Origin: Pseudomonadota bacterium
GTDB taxonomy: Bacteria > Bdellovibrionota_B > Oligoflexia > Silvanigrellales > Silvanigrellaceae
Length of the DNA: 64,000 nt
NCBI GenBank assembly: GCA_009926615.1
Contig: RFOM01000003.1
Coordinates: forward strand, 1 to 64,000
Reading direction: 5' to 3'
Shown: one piece after another, positions 26,790-35,374 of the stretch
How positions within the stretch are numbered: the first letter of the stretch is position 1
Layout of the letters: each line of letters begins with the position of its first letter
Made by a program: the position numbers and the translations under genes
Notes under the pieces: model-generated
Database searches by the model: none
Seen by the model: the letters and a program-made list of their open reading frames with translations, nothing else
Told to the model about the DNA's origin: nothing

Positions 26790-27590
26790 TTAACGAAATT
26801 TGCTTTCCAGAGTCGAAATATCCTTACGGTACGTGGCTTCCTCAGTAACCCCGACAACATCGGGCAGTGTTTTGGCATACTCCAGCGTTTTGAGTGCTTC
26901 AGCTTTGCCGCTCAGTTTGTTTTGCACTTCGGCAAGATAAATATGATTGAGTTTGCTCTCCGGTGCCAAATGCGCGGCCTTTTTAAGATCTTCCAACGCC
27001 AGCTTGTTGTCGCCGAACGAGATGACTCCCGGAAGTTTGTTGTACAGTCTGCCGCGGACACGCAACGGACCCGCATAATGATATTTCGGATCAATTTTGA
27101 TGGCCTCAGTCAGCGCTTCCCGCATCGGTTTTGCAGAACTGAGCGCATTTAAAATGCCCTTGGCAATTCCCCAGCCGCCGAGCGTCACAGCGTACCAGTA
27201 GTGTCCTTCCACGCGTGCAGGAGCTGCTCTGCGCGCCTTATCACCGGAATCAACACCCACCTGAAAGATTTCCATCTTCTCTTCTGAATTGGAACCGGAC
27301 GGAAGGGCAAAGAATCCGCCGTAGTAGGAAAGTCGCGAAAGACGCCAAAGAACTTCGTAGTCCTCGGGCAATGCCTGCTTCCTCTTCAGGAAGTCAACGA
27401 TTTTTGCGTGCATCTCGTGACGGCTGTTCCAAGCTGCATCCAGTGAAGAGACGTTGCTCTCAATCGAAGCCGGAAGAGCGGCAACCGGAGCTGTATTTGC
27501 ATACGCATTAAAACTAAGCAACTGCAGCGGAGCTGCAGTTGCCAACAGAATTCCAACACCGAGGGAACGGACAAAGGAACCAGACTTCAT
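26790..27590 (-). CDS. TPR-like exported protein, TatT/TRAP-associated type
   Basis: A 266-residue protein with a clear signal peptide (VGILLATAAPLQLLSFNAYA). The mature part is helical with repeat character and resembles the TatT-like helical proteins found with some TRAP transporters. It shows YEVLWRLSRLSYYGGFFALP, GHYWYAVTLGGWGIAKGILNAL and KIDPKYHYAGPLRVRGRLYN. No TRAP transporter genes are adjacent, so the transport link is only by family resemblance. Its ribosome site (GGAG) lies in the 3' arm of a perfect 9-base-pair hairpin overlapping the metK stop codon, suggesting translational control. Confidence 0.72.
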   Translation of the reverse strand: MKSGSFVRSLGVGILLATAAPLQLLSFNAYANTAPVAALPASIESNVSSLDAAWNSRHEMHAKIVDFLKRKQALPEDYEVLWRLSRLSYYGGFFALPSGSNSEEKMEIFQVGVDSGDKARRAAPARVEGHYWYAVTLGGWGIAKGILNALSSAKPMREALTEAIKIDPKYHYAGPLRVRGRLYNKLPGVISFGDNKLALEDLKKAAHLAPESKLNHIYLAEVQNKLSGKAEALKTLEYAKTLPDVVGVTEEATYRKDISTLESKFR

Positions 27591-27592
27591 AT

Positions 27593-27618
27593 TTTGATCT
27601 CCTCAAGCAGAGATCAAA
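27593..27618 (-). promoter_or_regulatory. Hairpin covering the ribosome site between metK and the TatT-like gene
   Basis: TTTGATCTC and GAGATCAAA form a perfect 9-base-pair inverted repeat with an 8-base loop. On the minus strand it begins at the metK stop codon, and its 3' side holds the GGAGATC that serves as ribosome-binding site for the next gene. No T run follows the stem, so it is less like a terminator and more like a structure sequestering the site. The function is inferred. Confidence 0.5.
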
Positions 27619-28831
27619 GATATTGCTTGAGTGCCTCAACCTTGTCGAGTTTTTCCCACGGAAACTGATTGCGGCCGAAATGACCGTACGCTGCGGTTTC
27701 GCGGTACGAGAAACCGTTTTTCGCAGGGTGTTTGAGGTCGAACTGGGAGATAATATCCGCCGGTTTCATGCGGAATGTCTCACGGACTGCAGCCTCAATT
27801 TTTACACGCGCGATTTTTTCGGTGCCGAACGTCTGAACATTGACGCTCACCGGCTCAGCAACGCCGATGGCGTAAGCGATCTGAACAAGAGCGCGGTCGG
27901 CCAAACCTGCGGCGACGATATTCTTTGCGATATAGCGACCCAAATAAGCAGCGGATCGGTCGACCTTGCTTGGATCCTTGCCGGAGAATGCTCCGCCGCC
28001 GTGCGCACCGTGGCCGCCATAGGTGTCAACGATAATCTTACGGCCGGTCAGACCGCAGTCGCCCTGCGGACCGCCGGTTACAAAACGGCCGGTCGGGTTA
28101 ATGTAGTAACGTGTTTTGGAATCAAGCAGGTTGGCAGGAATTGTTTTCTTGATCACTTCATCGACCACGTACGTATGAAGCTTTTCAAGGCTCACGTCAG
28201 GAGTGTGCATTGTGCTGACAACAACCGTATCCACACGTTTGATAACACCGTTGTGATATTCGACAGTCACCTGTGACTTGGCATCCGGCCGGAGGAAAGG
28301 AACCTTTTCGGCTTTTCTTTTGTGGGCAAGATTGCGCAAAATGTTTTGGGCATACTGAAGTGTTGCCGGCATCAGCTCGGGAGTCTCGTTGATGGCATAA
28401 CCAAACATCATGCCCTGATCGCCTGCACCCATTTCCTTGTGAAGACCTTCGCCCTCGTTCACGCCGACGGCAATGTCATGTGACTGCGCATCCAGAGCGA
28501 CGATGACACCGCAGCTGCGGTAATCAAAGCCGTTTTCCGGATCGTCGTAGCCGATTTCGCGAATGGTCTCACGCGCGATGTCGGCATACTTGCGTGCCTT
28601 CATTTTGCATTCATCGTTGGTGGTAATTTCGCCGGCAATCACAACCAAGCCTGTTTTCACCAAAGTTTCGCAAGCAACACGTGCATGGGGGTCGTACTTC
28701 AGGAGTTCATCAAGAATCGCGTCCGACACCTGATCGGCGACCTTGTCGGGATGACCTTCCGAAACACTTTCGGAGGTGAAGTAAGTAATTTCCGGATTCG
28801 AAGACCGATGGGAAGATTGCATCTTGAACAT
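27614..28831 (-). CDS. metK: S-adenosylmethionine synthetase
   Basis: A 405-residue cytoplasmic enzyme making S-adenosylmethionine from methionine and ATP. Signatures present are [20 protein letters not shown] at the N-terminus, [12 protein letters not shown] near residue 138, and [19 protein letters not shown] near 280. Length is close to the E. coli enzyme (384) with a longer N-terminus. The ATG at 28831 has GAGGTG four bases upstream. It begins only about 36 bases after the 3' end of the RNase P RNA gene, with no clear terminator between. No SAM riboswitch is present there. Confidence 0.97.
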   Translation of the reverse strand: MFKMQSSHRSSNPEITYFTSESVSEGHPDKVADQVSDAILDELLKYDPHARVACETLVKTGLVVIAGEITTNDECKMKARKYADIARETIREIGYDDPENGFDYRSCGVIVALDAQSHDIAVGVNEGEGLHKEMGAGDQGMMFGYAINETPELMPATLQYAQNILRNLAHKRKAEKVPFLRPDAKSQVTVEYHNGVIKRVDTVVVSTMHTPDVSLEKLHTYVVDEVIKKTIPANLLDSKTRYYINPTGRFVTGGPQGDCGLTGRKIIVDTYGGHGAHGGGAFSGKDPSKVDRSAAYLGRYIAKNIVAAGLADRALVQIAYAIGVAEPVSVNVQTFGTEKIARVKIEAAVRETFRMKPADIISQFDLKHPAKNGFSYRETAAYGHFGRNQFPWEKLDKVEALKQYL

Positions 28832-28867
28832 AAATCACCTCGCTCGTGCGAAACATCAATAAAATAA

Positions 28868-29224
28868 TTCGGGGAGAACCTGTAAGCCGGATTCTGTCGA
28901 CGACTACAATTTCTCTTGTCCGCACCGTTGCCGGACGGATCCTTGCAACCAACCCGGGCGTCAGGCGGACCGAGCCAGTCCTTCGCCCCTATTTGGTTTT
29001 GCTTCGGGTGGGGTTTGCCAAATGCCGTGTCGCCACGGACACCCGTGAGCTCTTACCTCACGATTTCACCATTGCCGGACTTGCGCCTTAGGCTTTGTAT
29101 TTTCTGTTGCACTTTCCGTCGGGTTACCCCGCCTGGCCGTTAGCCAGCACCCTGCTCTATGAAGTCCGGACTTTCCTCACCCGCATTCGAAAATGCACAG
29201 CGCTGCAGCCCGATTCTCCCCAAT
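28868..29224 (-). ncRNA. rnpB: RNase P RNA (type A)
   Basis: The catalytic RNA that matures tRNA 5' ends. On the minus strand the universal core is clear: GAGGAAAGTCCGGACTTCAT, then AGAGCAGGGTGCTGGCTAACG and GACGGAAAGTGCAACAGAAA. The 3' side carries ACAGAATCCGGCTTACAG. The two ends pair as helix P1 (GGGGAGAA with TTCTCCCC), which sets the borders to within a few bases. The length of about 357 bases fits type A. A promoter with good spacing lies immediately upstream. It is followed closely by metK on the same strand. Confidence 0.95.
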
Positions 29225-29231
29225 CCGGACG

Positions 29232-29260
29232 GTCATAGCCCAGCCCCCCCCTGACTTCAA
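29232..29260 (-). promoter_or_regulatory. Sigma-70-type promoter of rnpB
   Basis: On the minus strand TTGAAG (-35) is separated by 17 bases from TATGAC (-10), which ends about 7 bases before the RNA 5' end deduced from helix P1. The spacer contains a run of eight G residues. The agreement between promoter spacing and the structural 5' end supports the call. Confidence 0.65.
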
Positions 29261-29270
29261 GCATCCTGCG

Positions 29271-30365
29271 TCAGATTGATTCAACCGGTGTCCGCTTGGT
29301 GAGAATTGTACGGATTTGATGGGAGCACACGCGCGCAAAAAACAATCCGATAACAGTGTTTACGACAAGAATAACCGCACTCTGCAGGACACCCGAAGAA
29401 GCAACGACCGCCGGCGAAACGGCGAAAAGGCTGAAAATCGAGGCCATAATAAGTTGATAACCGCCGATTCCGGCAAAGCCGAGCGGCAACAGACTCGTGA
29501 CTGCGATGAGCGGGAATGCTGCAACGATTTGCAAATAATCGATAGATTCACCGAGGGCACGGGCAGCAAGATTAAGCATCAGGCAACCCAGCAGCAAACT
29601 GACCACACTCAGAGCCAACGGCCCCAAAAGCCTCCACGGATGACGGCTTCCGGCATCAATATTGTGCCTGAATGTTTCAAAATGCCTGAGGGCTGCATTC
29701 CAAAACTTGCCCGCAACCGTCTGGGATGAGGGCCCTTGAATACGCATCCTGCGTGAGAAATTTCTGAAAAATTTTATCCGAACCGTAAACGGCGTGACAA
29801 TGATGGCAAACGCACCGGCGGCCGAGCTCACGAGCAGCAGACCCGGTCCCGACAAAAGTCCGAAGAAACCGCCTGCCGGCGGAATATTGAAAAACAAATA
29901 AACCGATCCGAGAAAACCGGTCAAAAGTATTCCCAGAAAACCAATCAGACGATCGGCGAACGAAGCAATCGTCAGCCGCGCTTTCATGCCTGCTGCCTCA
30001 CCGCCGGTATCTTTGGCGGGAATTGCCGACGAATGACTTCCTATCATCAGTCCGAGCCTGAGCAGTTCAACAACTGCCAGTGAGCCCGGAGCCCACTGTC
30101 CGACCGCCGTCGACACAAATGTCGCCGAGCTGACCTGTTTCAATGAAACCGAAATTCCCAAAATCCTCAAAAGCGATGCATAGCGAACAAGCATAACCAG
30201 AGCTGAGAAACATTGCACGATGACCAGAAGAAAGACCAATTCCGGACGCTTGTTGAATGCGCTCAGAATATCCGCAAGCCTCAGAAGCTCAAGCCGGTGC
30301 ATCAGGTAAAGGAAACCGAAACAAATTGTCAGAAGAATTACAAGACGAATAACCACTTTGATCAT
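29271..30365 (-). CDS. Lysylphosphatidylglycerol synthetase TM-domain/flippase-like membrane protein
   Basis: A 364-residue integral membrane protein with about eight hydrophobic segments, of the UPF0104/YbhN family related to the flippase part of MprF and to AglD. Visible features include an early charged loop, VSSATFVSTAVGQWAPGSLAVVELLR, and the late PLIAVTSLLPLGFAGIGGYQ matching the conserved family motif. It probably moves a lipid-linked group across the inner membrane; the substrate is unknown. Its ATG overlaps the stop of ntrX by 4 bases, so it is part of the ntrY-ntrX operon and may be co-regulated with that system. Confidence 0.82.
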   Translation of the reverse strand: MIKVVIRLVILLTICFGFLYLMHRLELLRLADILSAFNKRPELVFLLVIVQCFSALVMLVRYASLLRILGISVSLKQVSSATFVSTAVGQWAPGSLAVVELLRLGLMIGSHSSAIPAKDTGGEAAGMKARLTIASFADRLIGFLGILLTGFLGSVYLFFNIPPAGGFFGLLSGPGLLLVSSAAGAFAIIVTPFTVRIKFFRNFSRRMRIQGPSSQTVAGKFWNAALRHFETFRHNIDAGSRHPWRLLGPLALSVVSLLLGCLMLNLAARALGESIDYLQIVAAFPLIAVTSLLPLGFAGIGGYQLIMASIFSLFAVSPAVVASSGVLQSAVILVVNTVIGLFFARVCSHQIRTILTKRTPVESI

Positions 30366-31798
30366 TGCTGCTCTCCGGAATCCGTCCGCTTTTCAGAATC
30401 ACCCTCTATCCCGTACGCCTTGAGTTTGCGGTAAAGATGACTGCGCTCGAGACCGATGCGCTCGGCTGTGCGGGTAATGTTGAATTCATTGTCTTTCAGT
30501 TTTTGAAGAATAAAATATTTTTCAAATTCAGCGCGTGCGTCGCGAAAATTATCGAGTCGCGCCGCTCCGGAAAATAACTGCAGTCCGGCTCCGCCGCGCA
30601 GAGCCAGTGATTCCGGCAAGTGATGATCCTCTATAACCTCGTCATTCACCATGATGCTCAAACGCTCCATGATATTTTTGAGCTCCCTGATGTTACCGGG
30701 CCAACTGTAGGCCATCAGACAGCGCTCGGCTGCCGCCGAAAAACTCTTCACACCCGCTCCGTCCTCTGCGGTGAAAATGCCGATATAATAATTTGCAAGT
30801 GCAATTATGTCCGTTCCCCGATCGCGCAGCGGAGGCAATTCAATGGGGATGACGTTCAGACGGTAAAAAAGATCTTCCCGAAATTCGCCCTTGCGTATCG
30901 CATCCTGCAAGTTTTTGTTGGTCGCGGCAATAACCCGCACATCCACGTCGACCGACTCGTCTCCTCCCAACCGCTCGATACGCTGTTCCTGCAAAACCCT
31001 CAAAAGTTTGCTTTGGACCTTGAGGGACATATCGCCGATTTCGTCGAGAAAAATTGTTCCGCCGTGGGCCTGTTCAAATTTACCCCTTTTGCTTTGAAAT
31101 GCGCCCGTAAAGGAGCCCTTTTCAAAACCAAAAAGTTCAGATTCAATGAGGTCTTCAGGAATTGCCGCGCAGTTGATTGCAATGAAAGGACGACGCGATC
31201 TCTGACTGCGTTCATGAATCTGGCGCGCAACATTCTCCTTTCCCGTGCCGTTTTCACCGGTAATTAAAACCGTGGTGTTCTTTACGGCAACAACATCGAT
31301 TGTGCTTCTGACCTGCATCATGACCTTTGATTCGCCAATCAGCCGGTAACGCTTTTCCATGCGCATCCGCAGGTTGGCATTTTCGGTCTTCAGTGAACGA
31401 ATTCGCAGCGCATTTTCGACGCTCATCAGCAGCTTTTCAAGACTCAGCGGCTTTTCAAGAAAATCCACCGCGCCAAGACGGGTCGACTTCACGGCAGTCT
31501 CTATGTTCGCATGACCGGACAACATGACGACACTGACATCCAGCCCCTGCGCGCGGATCTTTTCCAAAACCGCAAGACCGTCAATGTCGGGAAGCCAGAC
31601 ATCAAGCAGACACACATCCGGCATTTCACGTGCGAGCAGTTTCAAACCGGTTTGCCCGTCGTGCGCGGAACAAACCTTGTGCCCCTCGTCACGCAGAATG
31701 TCACCAATCGTTCTGCATATCTCGCGCTCGTCATCAATAATAAGAACTTTTCCGGCATAATTCTGATTATTTTCAGCATTCTGACTGCTCAATTGCAA
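30362..31798 (-). CDS. ntrX: NtrX-type sigma-54-dependent response regulator
   Basis: A 478-residue transcription regulator. The receiver domain (residues 17-130) has the phosphorylation site Asp66 in CLLDVWLPDIDG. The AAA+ sigma-54 activation domain shows Walker A GENGTGKE, the sigma-54 contact loop as GSFTGAFQ (GAFTGA variant) and Walker B TIFLDEIGD. The C-terminal Fis-type helix-turn-helix is NITRTAERIGLERSHLYRKL. It is adjacent to a matching NtrY-type kinase, so the two should form a two-component pair. In other bacteria NtrYX responds to nitrogen, redox or envelope state. The target promoters here are unknown. Confidence 0.92.
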   Translation of the reverse strand: MQLSSQNAENNQNYAGKVLIIDDEREICRTIGDILRDEGHKVCSAHDGQTGLKLLAREMPDVCLLDVWLPDIDGLAVLEKIRAQGLDVSVVMLSGHANIETAVKSTRLGAVDFLEKPLSLEKLLMSVENALRIRSLKTENANLRMRMEKRYRLIGESKVMMQVRSTIDVVAVKNTTVLITGENGTGKENVARQIHERSQRSRRPFIAINCAAIPEDLIESELFGFEKGSFTGAFQSKRGKFEQAHGGTIFLDEIGDMSLKVQSKLLRVLQEQRIERLGGDESVDVDVRVIAATNKNLQDAIRKGEFREDLFYRLNVIPIELPPLRDRGTDIIALANYYIGIFTAEDGAGVKSFSAAAERCLMAYSWPGNIRELKNIMERLSIMVNDEVIEDHHLPESLALRGGAGLQLFSGAARLDNFRDARAEFEKYFILQKLKDNEFNITRTAERIGLERSHLYRKLKAYGIEGDSEKRTDSGEQQ

Positions 31799-31813
31799 CT
31801 CCCCAAAAAAACA

Positions 31814-33961
31814 TCAGACCGGAAGGGACATGGTAAACACCGTACCACGCGGCTCGTTCGCTGACACGCGCAATCGTCCTCCGTGCTCGTGGACGATTTG
31901 CTGAACTATCACCAGTCCCAAACCGGTACCGGTGCGTTTGGTGCTGAAATACGGCTCGAAGATCCGTTCCCGTGCGGACTCCGGAATTCCGTGTCCCCAG
32001 TCGGTCACCGAAAATTCAGCCTCAGGATTGCCCGGAGCAGGACCCCTCGCCCTGACAACGACACGGCGCTCTGCCGTATTTTCGGCAGAGGCTGAGACTG
32101 CATTGGAAATAAGATTGAAAAATGCCCGCGCAATTTGCTCCGGATCATAACTAAAAACCATCATCGGAATACTTTCAGCGGATATCAGAGGCAAAAACAT
32201 TTTTTCGTCGCTGTTCCAATATTCAAGCTCAACGGCAACGTGTTCCGCGTTGTCGGCGAAGCCCGCAACGGTGAGCTGAAGTGTTTCCAGAATATTACCG
32301 CTGCGGAGACGGGGTCCCGGCATGCGCGCAACTGAAACAAATTCGTCAACAAGCTGTCTGATGGTATCCGAAGACTGAACAATAACGCGTAAACTTTCAC
32401 GCATAATCTCCCGCTCCTCGCCTTCCATTTTCCCCAGTATCCGCCGCTCAAGCCGCTGGGCTCCGAGAAGAATCGGTGTCAGAGGATTCTTAATCTCGTG
32501 CGCAACCTTGCGGGCTACCTCACGCCATGCCGCAAGCCGCTGCGCACGCGCCAAGTCGGTTACGTCCTCAACAATCACGAGAAAAGCTTTGCGGCCGTTG
32601 GGCTTGACGAGCGCATGCGCAGTAATGACCAGCTGACAGTCGCGAAAGTGAATTCTTCCCGAATACTCTCCCACAATCCGTTTCTGTCCCTGTTCAATGA
32701 GAGGCACAAGCACAGGCCGAAGCCAGTTGCGATAAAACTCGCGCGGAAGAAACTCTCCGAGAGCCCGTCCGCGATCGGAGGATTCGTTGATAAGGAACAA
32801 CACTTCGGCTGCGGGATTGCAGGCTTCAAGTTTCAAATCCGCATCCACGGCAAAAACAGCCGCCTGAACTTCCTGAAGAACCGATGCGTAGTATTCGGTC
32901 TTTTCGCTCAACTGGGCCGCCTTGAGCTCAAGCTCATGTGCCGAAGCCTGTGCACGATCATTTGCATCCCGCAAATCGCCCACCATTGTACGAAAGCCCC
33001 GCGCGAGCTGACCCAATTCGTCATCGGAAACGACATCATCAATTTTGACGTCATAATTTCCGGCAGACACAAGTTCGGTCGCCAACGCCAGAGTTTGCAA
33101 CGGTCCGGTTATTTCCCGCGCAATCGTCACGCCCAGCCAAAGCGCAGAGAATATGAGCAGAACAGTTATCGAGCCAAGCAGGATGTAGTAACTCAGCCTC
33201 ACCAGTTCGATTCCCGGCTGGGCCTGCGTGACTTCGTTCGTCAGAATTCTCCATTGATTATGAATTGTCGGCGGTGAAACCAAACCCAAATAGCGATCGC
33301 CGGACCTGACAGCCGCAATATATCTCGATTCACCGAGAGCGAGCCAGCGCGGTTTTCCAATCAGCTGCCGGCTGTTTTTTTCGAGCGAGATTTTAATGTC
33401 CGGCAAAAAATCTTTGTACTTTTCTTTGACAAAATAAGTCTCCGCCTGAGGATTTCCGACCGGCAAAATAAAATCAACAAGCTTCTTCTGCTCGAGCGAA
33501 TTGTTGATGTTTTCGAGTATCGCCAGCAACTTTTCGCGATACTCGGTTTCGCTCTTTAAGCTGAGTTGCGATGTCTGCTCGACGCTGGGAGGAAGCCAGC
33601 GCTCAAAATGAGCATTCACAAATTTGGTCGAAATGTACAAAAGGATGAGCGTCGGCAGCAGGCTGAAAAACAGGAAGAGCGTCACAAGCCTCGTTCTCAG
33701 CGAACTTCCGAAAACAGCCCTCTGACGCTCGACCACAAGTTTTACCGCGTTCCTGAAGCTTAAAAAAATGAGCCCGAACGCCATCAGAGCGTTCAAGTTG
33801 ACGACGCTGAAAAACAGAATGACCGAAAGGAAAGACTGATTCTGAAGAATCTCCGTCAGGCCGTCGAAAATTCGGGTTTCAAGCCAAGTCCCGACCAAAA
33901 AAAGTGTGAGTGCAACGGCAAGTCCGCCCGACAATCCGATGATTCGCGTTTTATTGCCCAT
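31814..33961 (-). CDS. ntrY: NtrY-type sensor histidine kinase
   Basis: A 715-residue membrane kinase. Two or more N-terminal spans and an extracytoplasmic loop (to about residue 290) come first. A HAMP domain follows (GPLQTLALATELVSAGNYDV), then a PAS domain (VQAAVFAVDADLKLEACNPA). The HisKA region has the phospho-acceptor in KVAHEIKNPLTPILLG. The ATPase domain shows N box FFNLISNAVSAS, and later DWGHGIPES and FEPYFSTKRTGTGLGLVIVQ. This is the NtrY architecture. It precedes ntrX by 15 bases and would phosphorylate it. The input signal is unknown. Confidence 0.93.
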   Translation of the reverse strand: MGNKTRIIGLSGGLAVALTLFLVGTWLETRIFDGLTEILQNQSFLSVILFFSVVNLNALMAFGLIFLSFRNAVKLVVERQRAVFGSSLRTRLVTLFLFFSLLPTLILLYISTKFVNAHFERWLPPSVEQTSQLSLKSETEYREKLLAILENINNSLEQKKLVDFILPVGNPQAETYFVKEKYKDFLPDIKISLEKNSRQLIGKPRWLALGESRYIAAVRSGDRYLGLVSPPTIHNQWRILTNEVTQAQPGIELVRLSYYILLGSITVLLIFSALWLGVTIAREITGPLQTLALATELVSAGNYDVKIDDVVSDDELGQLARGFRTMVGDLRDANDRAQASAHELELKAAQLSEKTEYYASVLQEVQAAVFAVDADLKLEACNPAAEVLFLINESSDRGRALGEFLPREFYRNWLRPVLVPLIEQGQKRIVGEYSGRIHFRDCQLVITAHALVKPNGRKAFLVIVEDVTDLARAQRLAAWREVARKVAHEIKNPLTPILLGAQRLERRILGKMEGEEREIMRESLRVIVQSSDTIRQLVDEFVSVARMPGPRLRSGNILETLQLTVAGFADNAEHVAVELEYWNSDEKMFLPLISAESIPMMVFSYDPEQIARAFFNLISNAVSASAENTAERRVVVRARGPAPGNPEAEFSVTDWGHGIPESARERIFEPYFSTKRTGTGLGLVIVQQIVHEHGGRLRVSANEPRGTVFTMSLPV

Positions 33962-33993
33962 GAACCCTCTACTCTTGGGATTTGAATCAGGCT

Positions 33994-34518
33994 TCAGCCC
34001 TCGGAAAACGGAGCGAGTCTGACGTCAGACAGGACGGGATCCTTCGCAAGAACTTCAATTTGGGGCAGACCGCCGGCCCGTCGAAGCTTCTCGGGCAGAC
34101 TGATGGCCTTGCCCGATTTCAGGTCCACCGCAACCAGCCTGAGCTGGGCGATGAAATAAGTTTTTTTGTCGGTCTTCAGGAAATCCGATTCCGAACCGGA
34201 CATCTCTGCCGGACGCTCCGGACTTACGATTTTTTGTAAAATTTTCAGACTGCTTTTACGGGCTGCAACCAGACGGGTCTCAACAACGCACTCGGCAGCG
34301 AGCGAAAGAGGCTGAAGATATTTTGCATGAACCTCGGCCACCACGAATGCTATTCCCTCCTGAAGGCACTCACCGAAAGGAACGCCAATTTCCCGCATAG
34401 CCTGACATCGTGCCCGTTCAAGATATTTGAGATAGTTGGGATGATGAACGACTCCTCCGCCGTCGATGTCCTCAAACTGTACTTCGACCGGAAAGCGAAC
34501 CGTTGAATTCCACCGCAT
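33994..34518 (-). CDS. Acyl-CoA thioesterase, 4-hydroxybenzoyl-CoA/YbgC type
   Basis: A 174-residue hotdog-fold thioesterase. The signature is clear: VQFEDIDGGGVVHHPNYLKYLERAR with the aspartate in the catalytic position. The C-terminal third is longer than YbgC (about 134 residues), and contains a Lys/Asp-rich insert near DFLKTDKKTYFI. ATG at 34518 has GGGGTG six bases upstream and is preferred over one at 34545, which would touch the divergent gene. It is the first gene before ntrY on this strand, 32 bases away, and may share its promoter. Substrate unknown. Confidence 0.85.
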   Translation of the reverse strand: MRWNSTVRFPVEVQFEDIDGGGVVHHPNYLKYLERARCQAMREIGVPFGECLQEGIAFVVAEVHAKYLQPLSLAAECVVETRLVAARKSSLKILQKIVSPERPAEMSGSESDFLKTDKKTYFIAQLRLVAVDLKSGKAISLPEKLRRAGGLPQIEVLAKDPVLSDVRLAPFSEG

Positions 34519-34546
34519 GCCTTCACCCCGTTTTAGGATTTGCAAA

Positions 34547-35329
34547 ATGAACTTCGCACAAGCTTTGGAACGTTTACTACCGGTTGTGGATACCGTCCAT
34601 GAGAGGTGGGTTCACGACCGCGACATCATGCTCCAAAACCACAGTTCGAATGCGGAAGCTCCCGTAATCACCTGTACAAAAGGATGCGGCGCCTGTTGCC
34701 ACTTTCCGATTATTCCTGCCACTGCCGGCGAAGCGTTTGTTCTGCTTGCACGACTGCTCGCCGACGGAAGGACCGTTGAAGAACTGCATTTACAATTTAT
34801 GGCCTATGCGCGCCGGTATCTTGAGTGGTCCGTGCGTCAGGGTTCGCTGCCGCTGACGGACTCCAGCCAGACCCTGTTTCTCAAAGAAAAGCTGCCCTGT
34901 CCGCTGTTTGTGAGGACTCCGGAAACCGGAGCACTTGGAGGCCACTGCGGCGTATTTCAATACCGGCCGCAGATTTGCGACTTTTATCACAGTCTCGATT
35001 CTCCGCAGCTGTGTCTGATGAAGAAGCCGCACGGTTCATTCGCCGACATCAGTGAACGCGGACACGGGACTTTGGATGAACTGCAGCGTTCGGAGCGCGA
35101 AATCTTTGGCCGCAGCGCCATAGGACATCTTCCGCTGCTGCTTGCAGCTCTGCTGACGGACGAAGGGATGAAGACATTTTTGACCGTCGTCGAACCGGAC
35201 ACTTCAGTTGAAAATGCTCAGGATATTGAGGATTTTGGGTTATACGTCAGTTTGCTGGGAGCTCTGGGCTACGCTTGGGGAGACGGAGACTGGGCGTCAC
35301 TTGCCAAGGCACAAGCCGAAGTGCTTTAA
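34547..35329 (+). CDS. YkgJ-family putative zinc/iron-binding protein
   Basis: A 260-residue cytoplasmic protein with the CxxxCxxCC metal-binding motif seen as CTKGCGACCHF at residues 43-53. A second cysteine/histidine set occurs in FQYRPQICDFYHS. This matches the YkgJ family (putative Fe-S or Zn chelating proteins), whose function is not established. ATG at 34547 is preferred over one at 34466 because the longer form would overlap the divergent thioesterase and add non-conserved residues. It is 45 bases ahead of the NAD-type isocitrate dehydrogenase. The 28-base gap to the divergent gene means promoters overlap coding sequence. Confidence 0.82.
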   Translation: MNFAQALERLLPVVDTVHERWVHDRDIMLQNHSSNAEAPVITCTKGCGACCHFPIIPATAGEAFVLLARLLADGRTVEELHLQFMAYARRYLEWSVRQGSLPLTDSSQTLFLKEKLPCPLFVRTPETGALGGHCGVFQYRPQICDFYHSLDSPQLCLMKKPHGSFADISERGHGTLDELQRSEREIFGRSAIGHLPLLLAALLTDEGMKTFLTVVEPDTSVENAQDIEDFGLYVSLLGALGYAWGDGDWASLAKAQAEVL

Positions 35330-35374
35330 GGCCGGCGGAAGAATTTTGTAAGCCCTTGAGAGGAGCAGACCAGT

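Noticed and set aside
27539-28276. A 245-codon open frame on the plus strand
   Set aside because: It is antisense to metK, which is certain.
28832-28867. SAM riboswitch before metK
   Set aside because: The space is only about 36 bases after the RNase P RNA; no conserved SAM aptamer elements fit.
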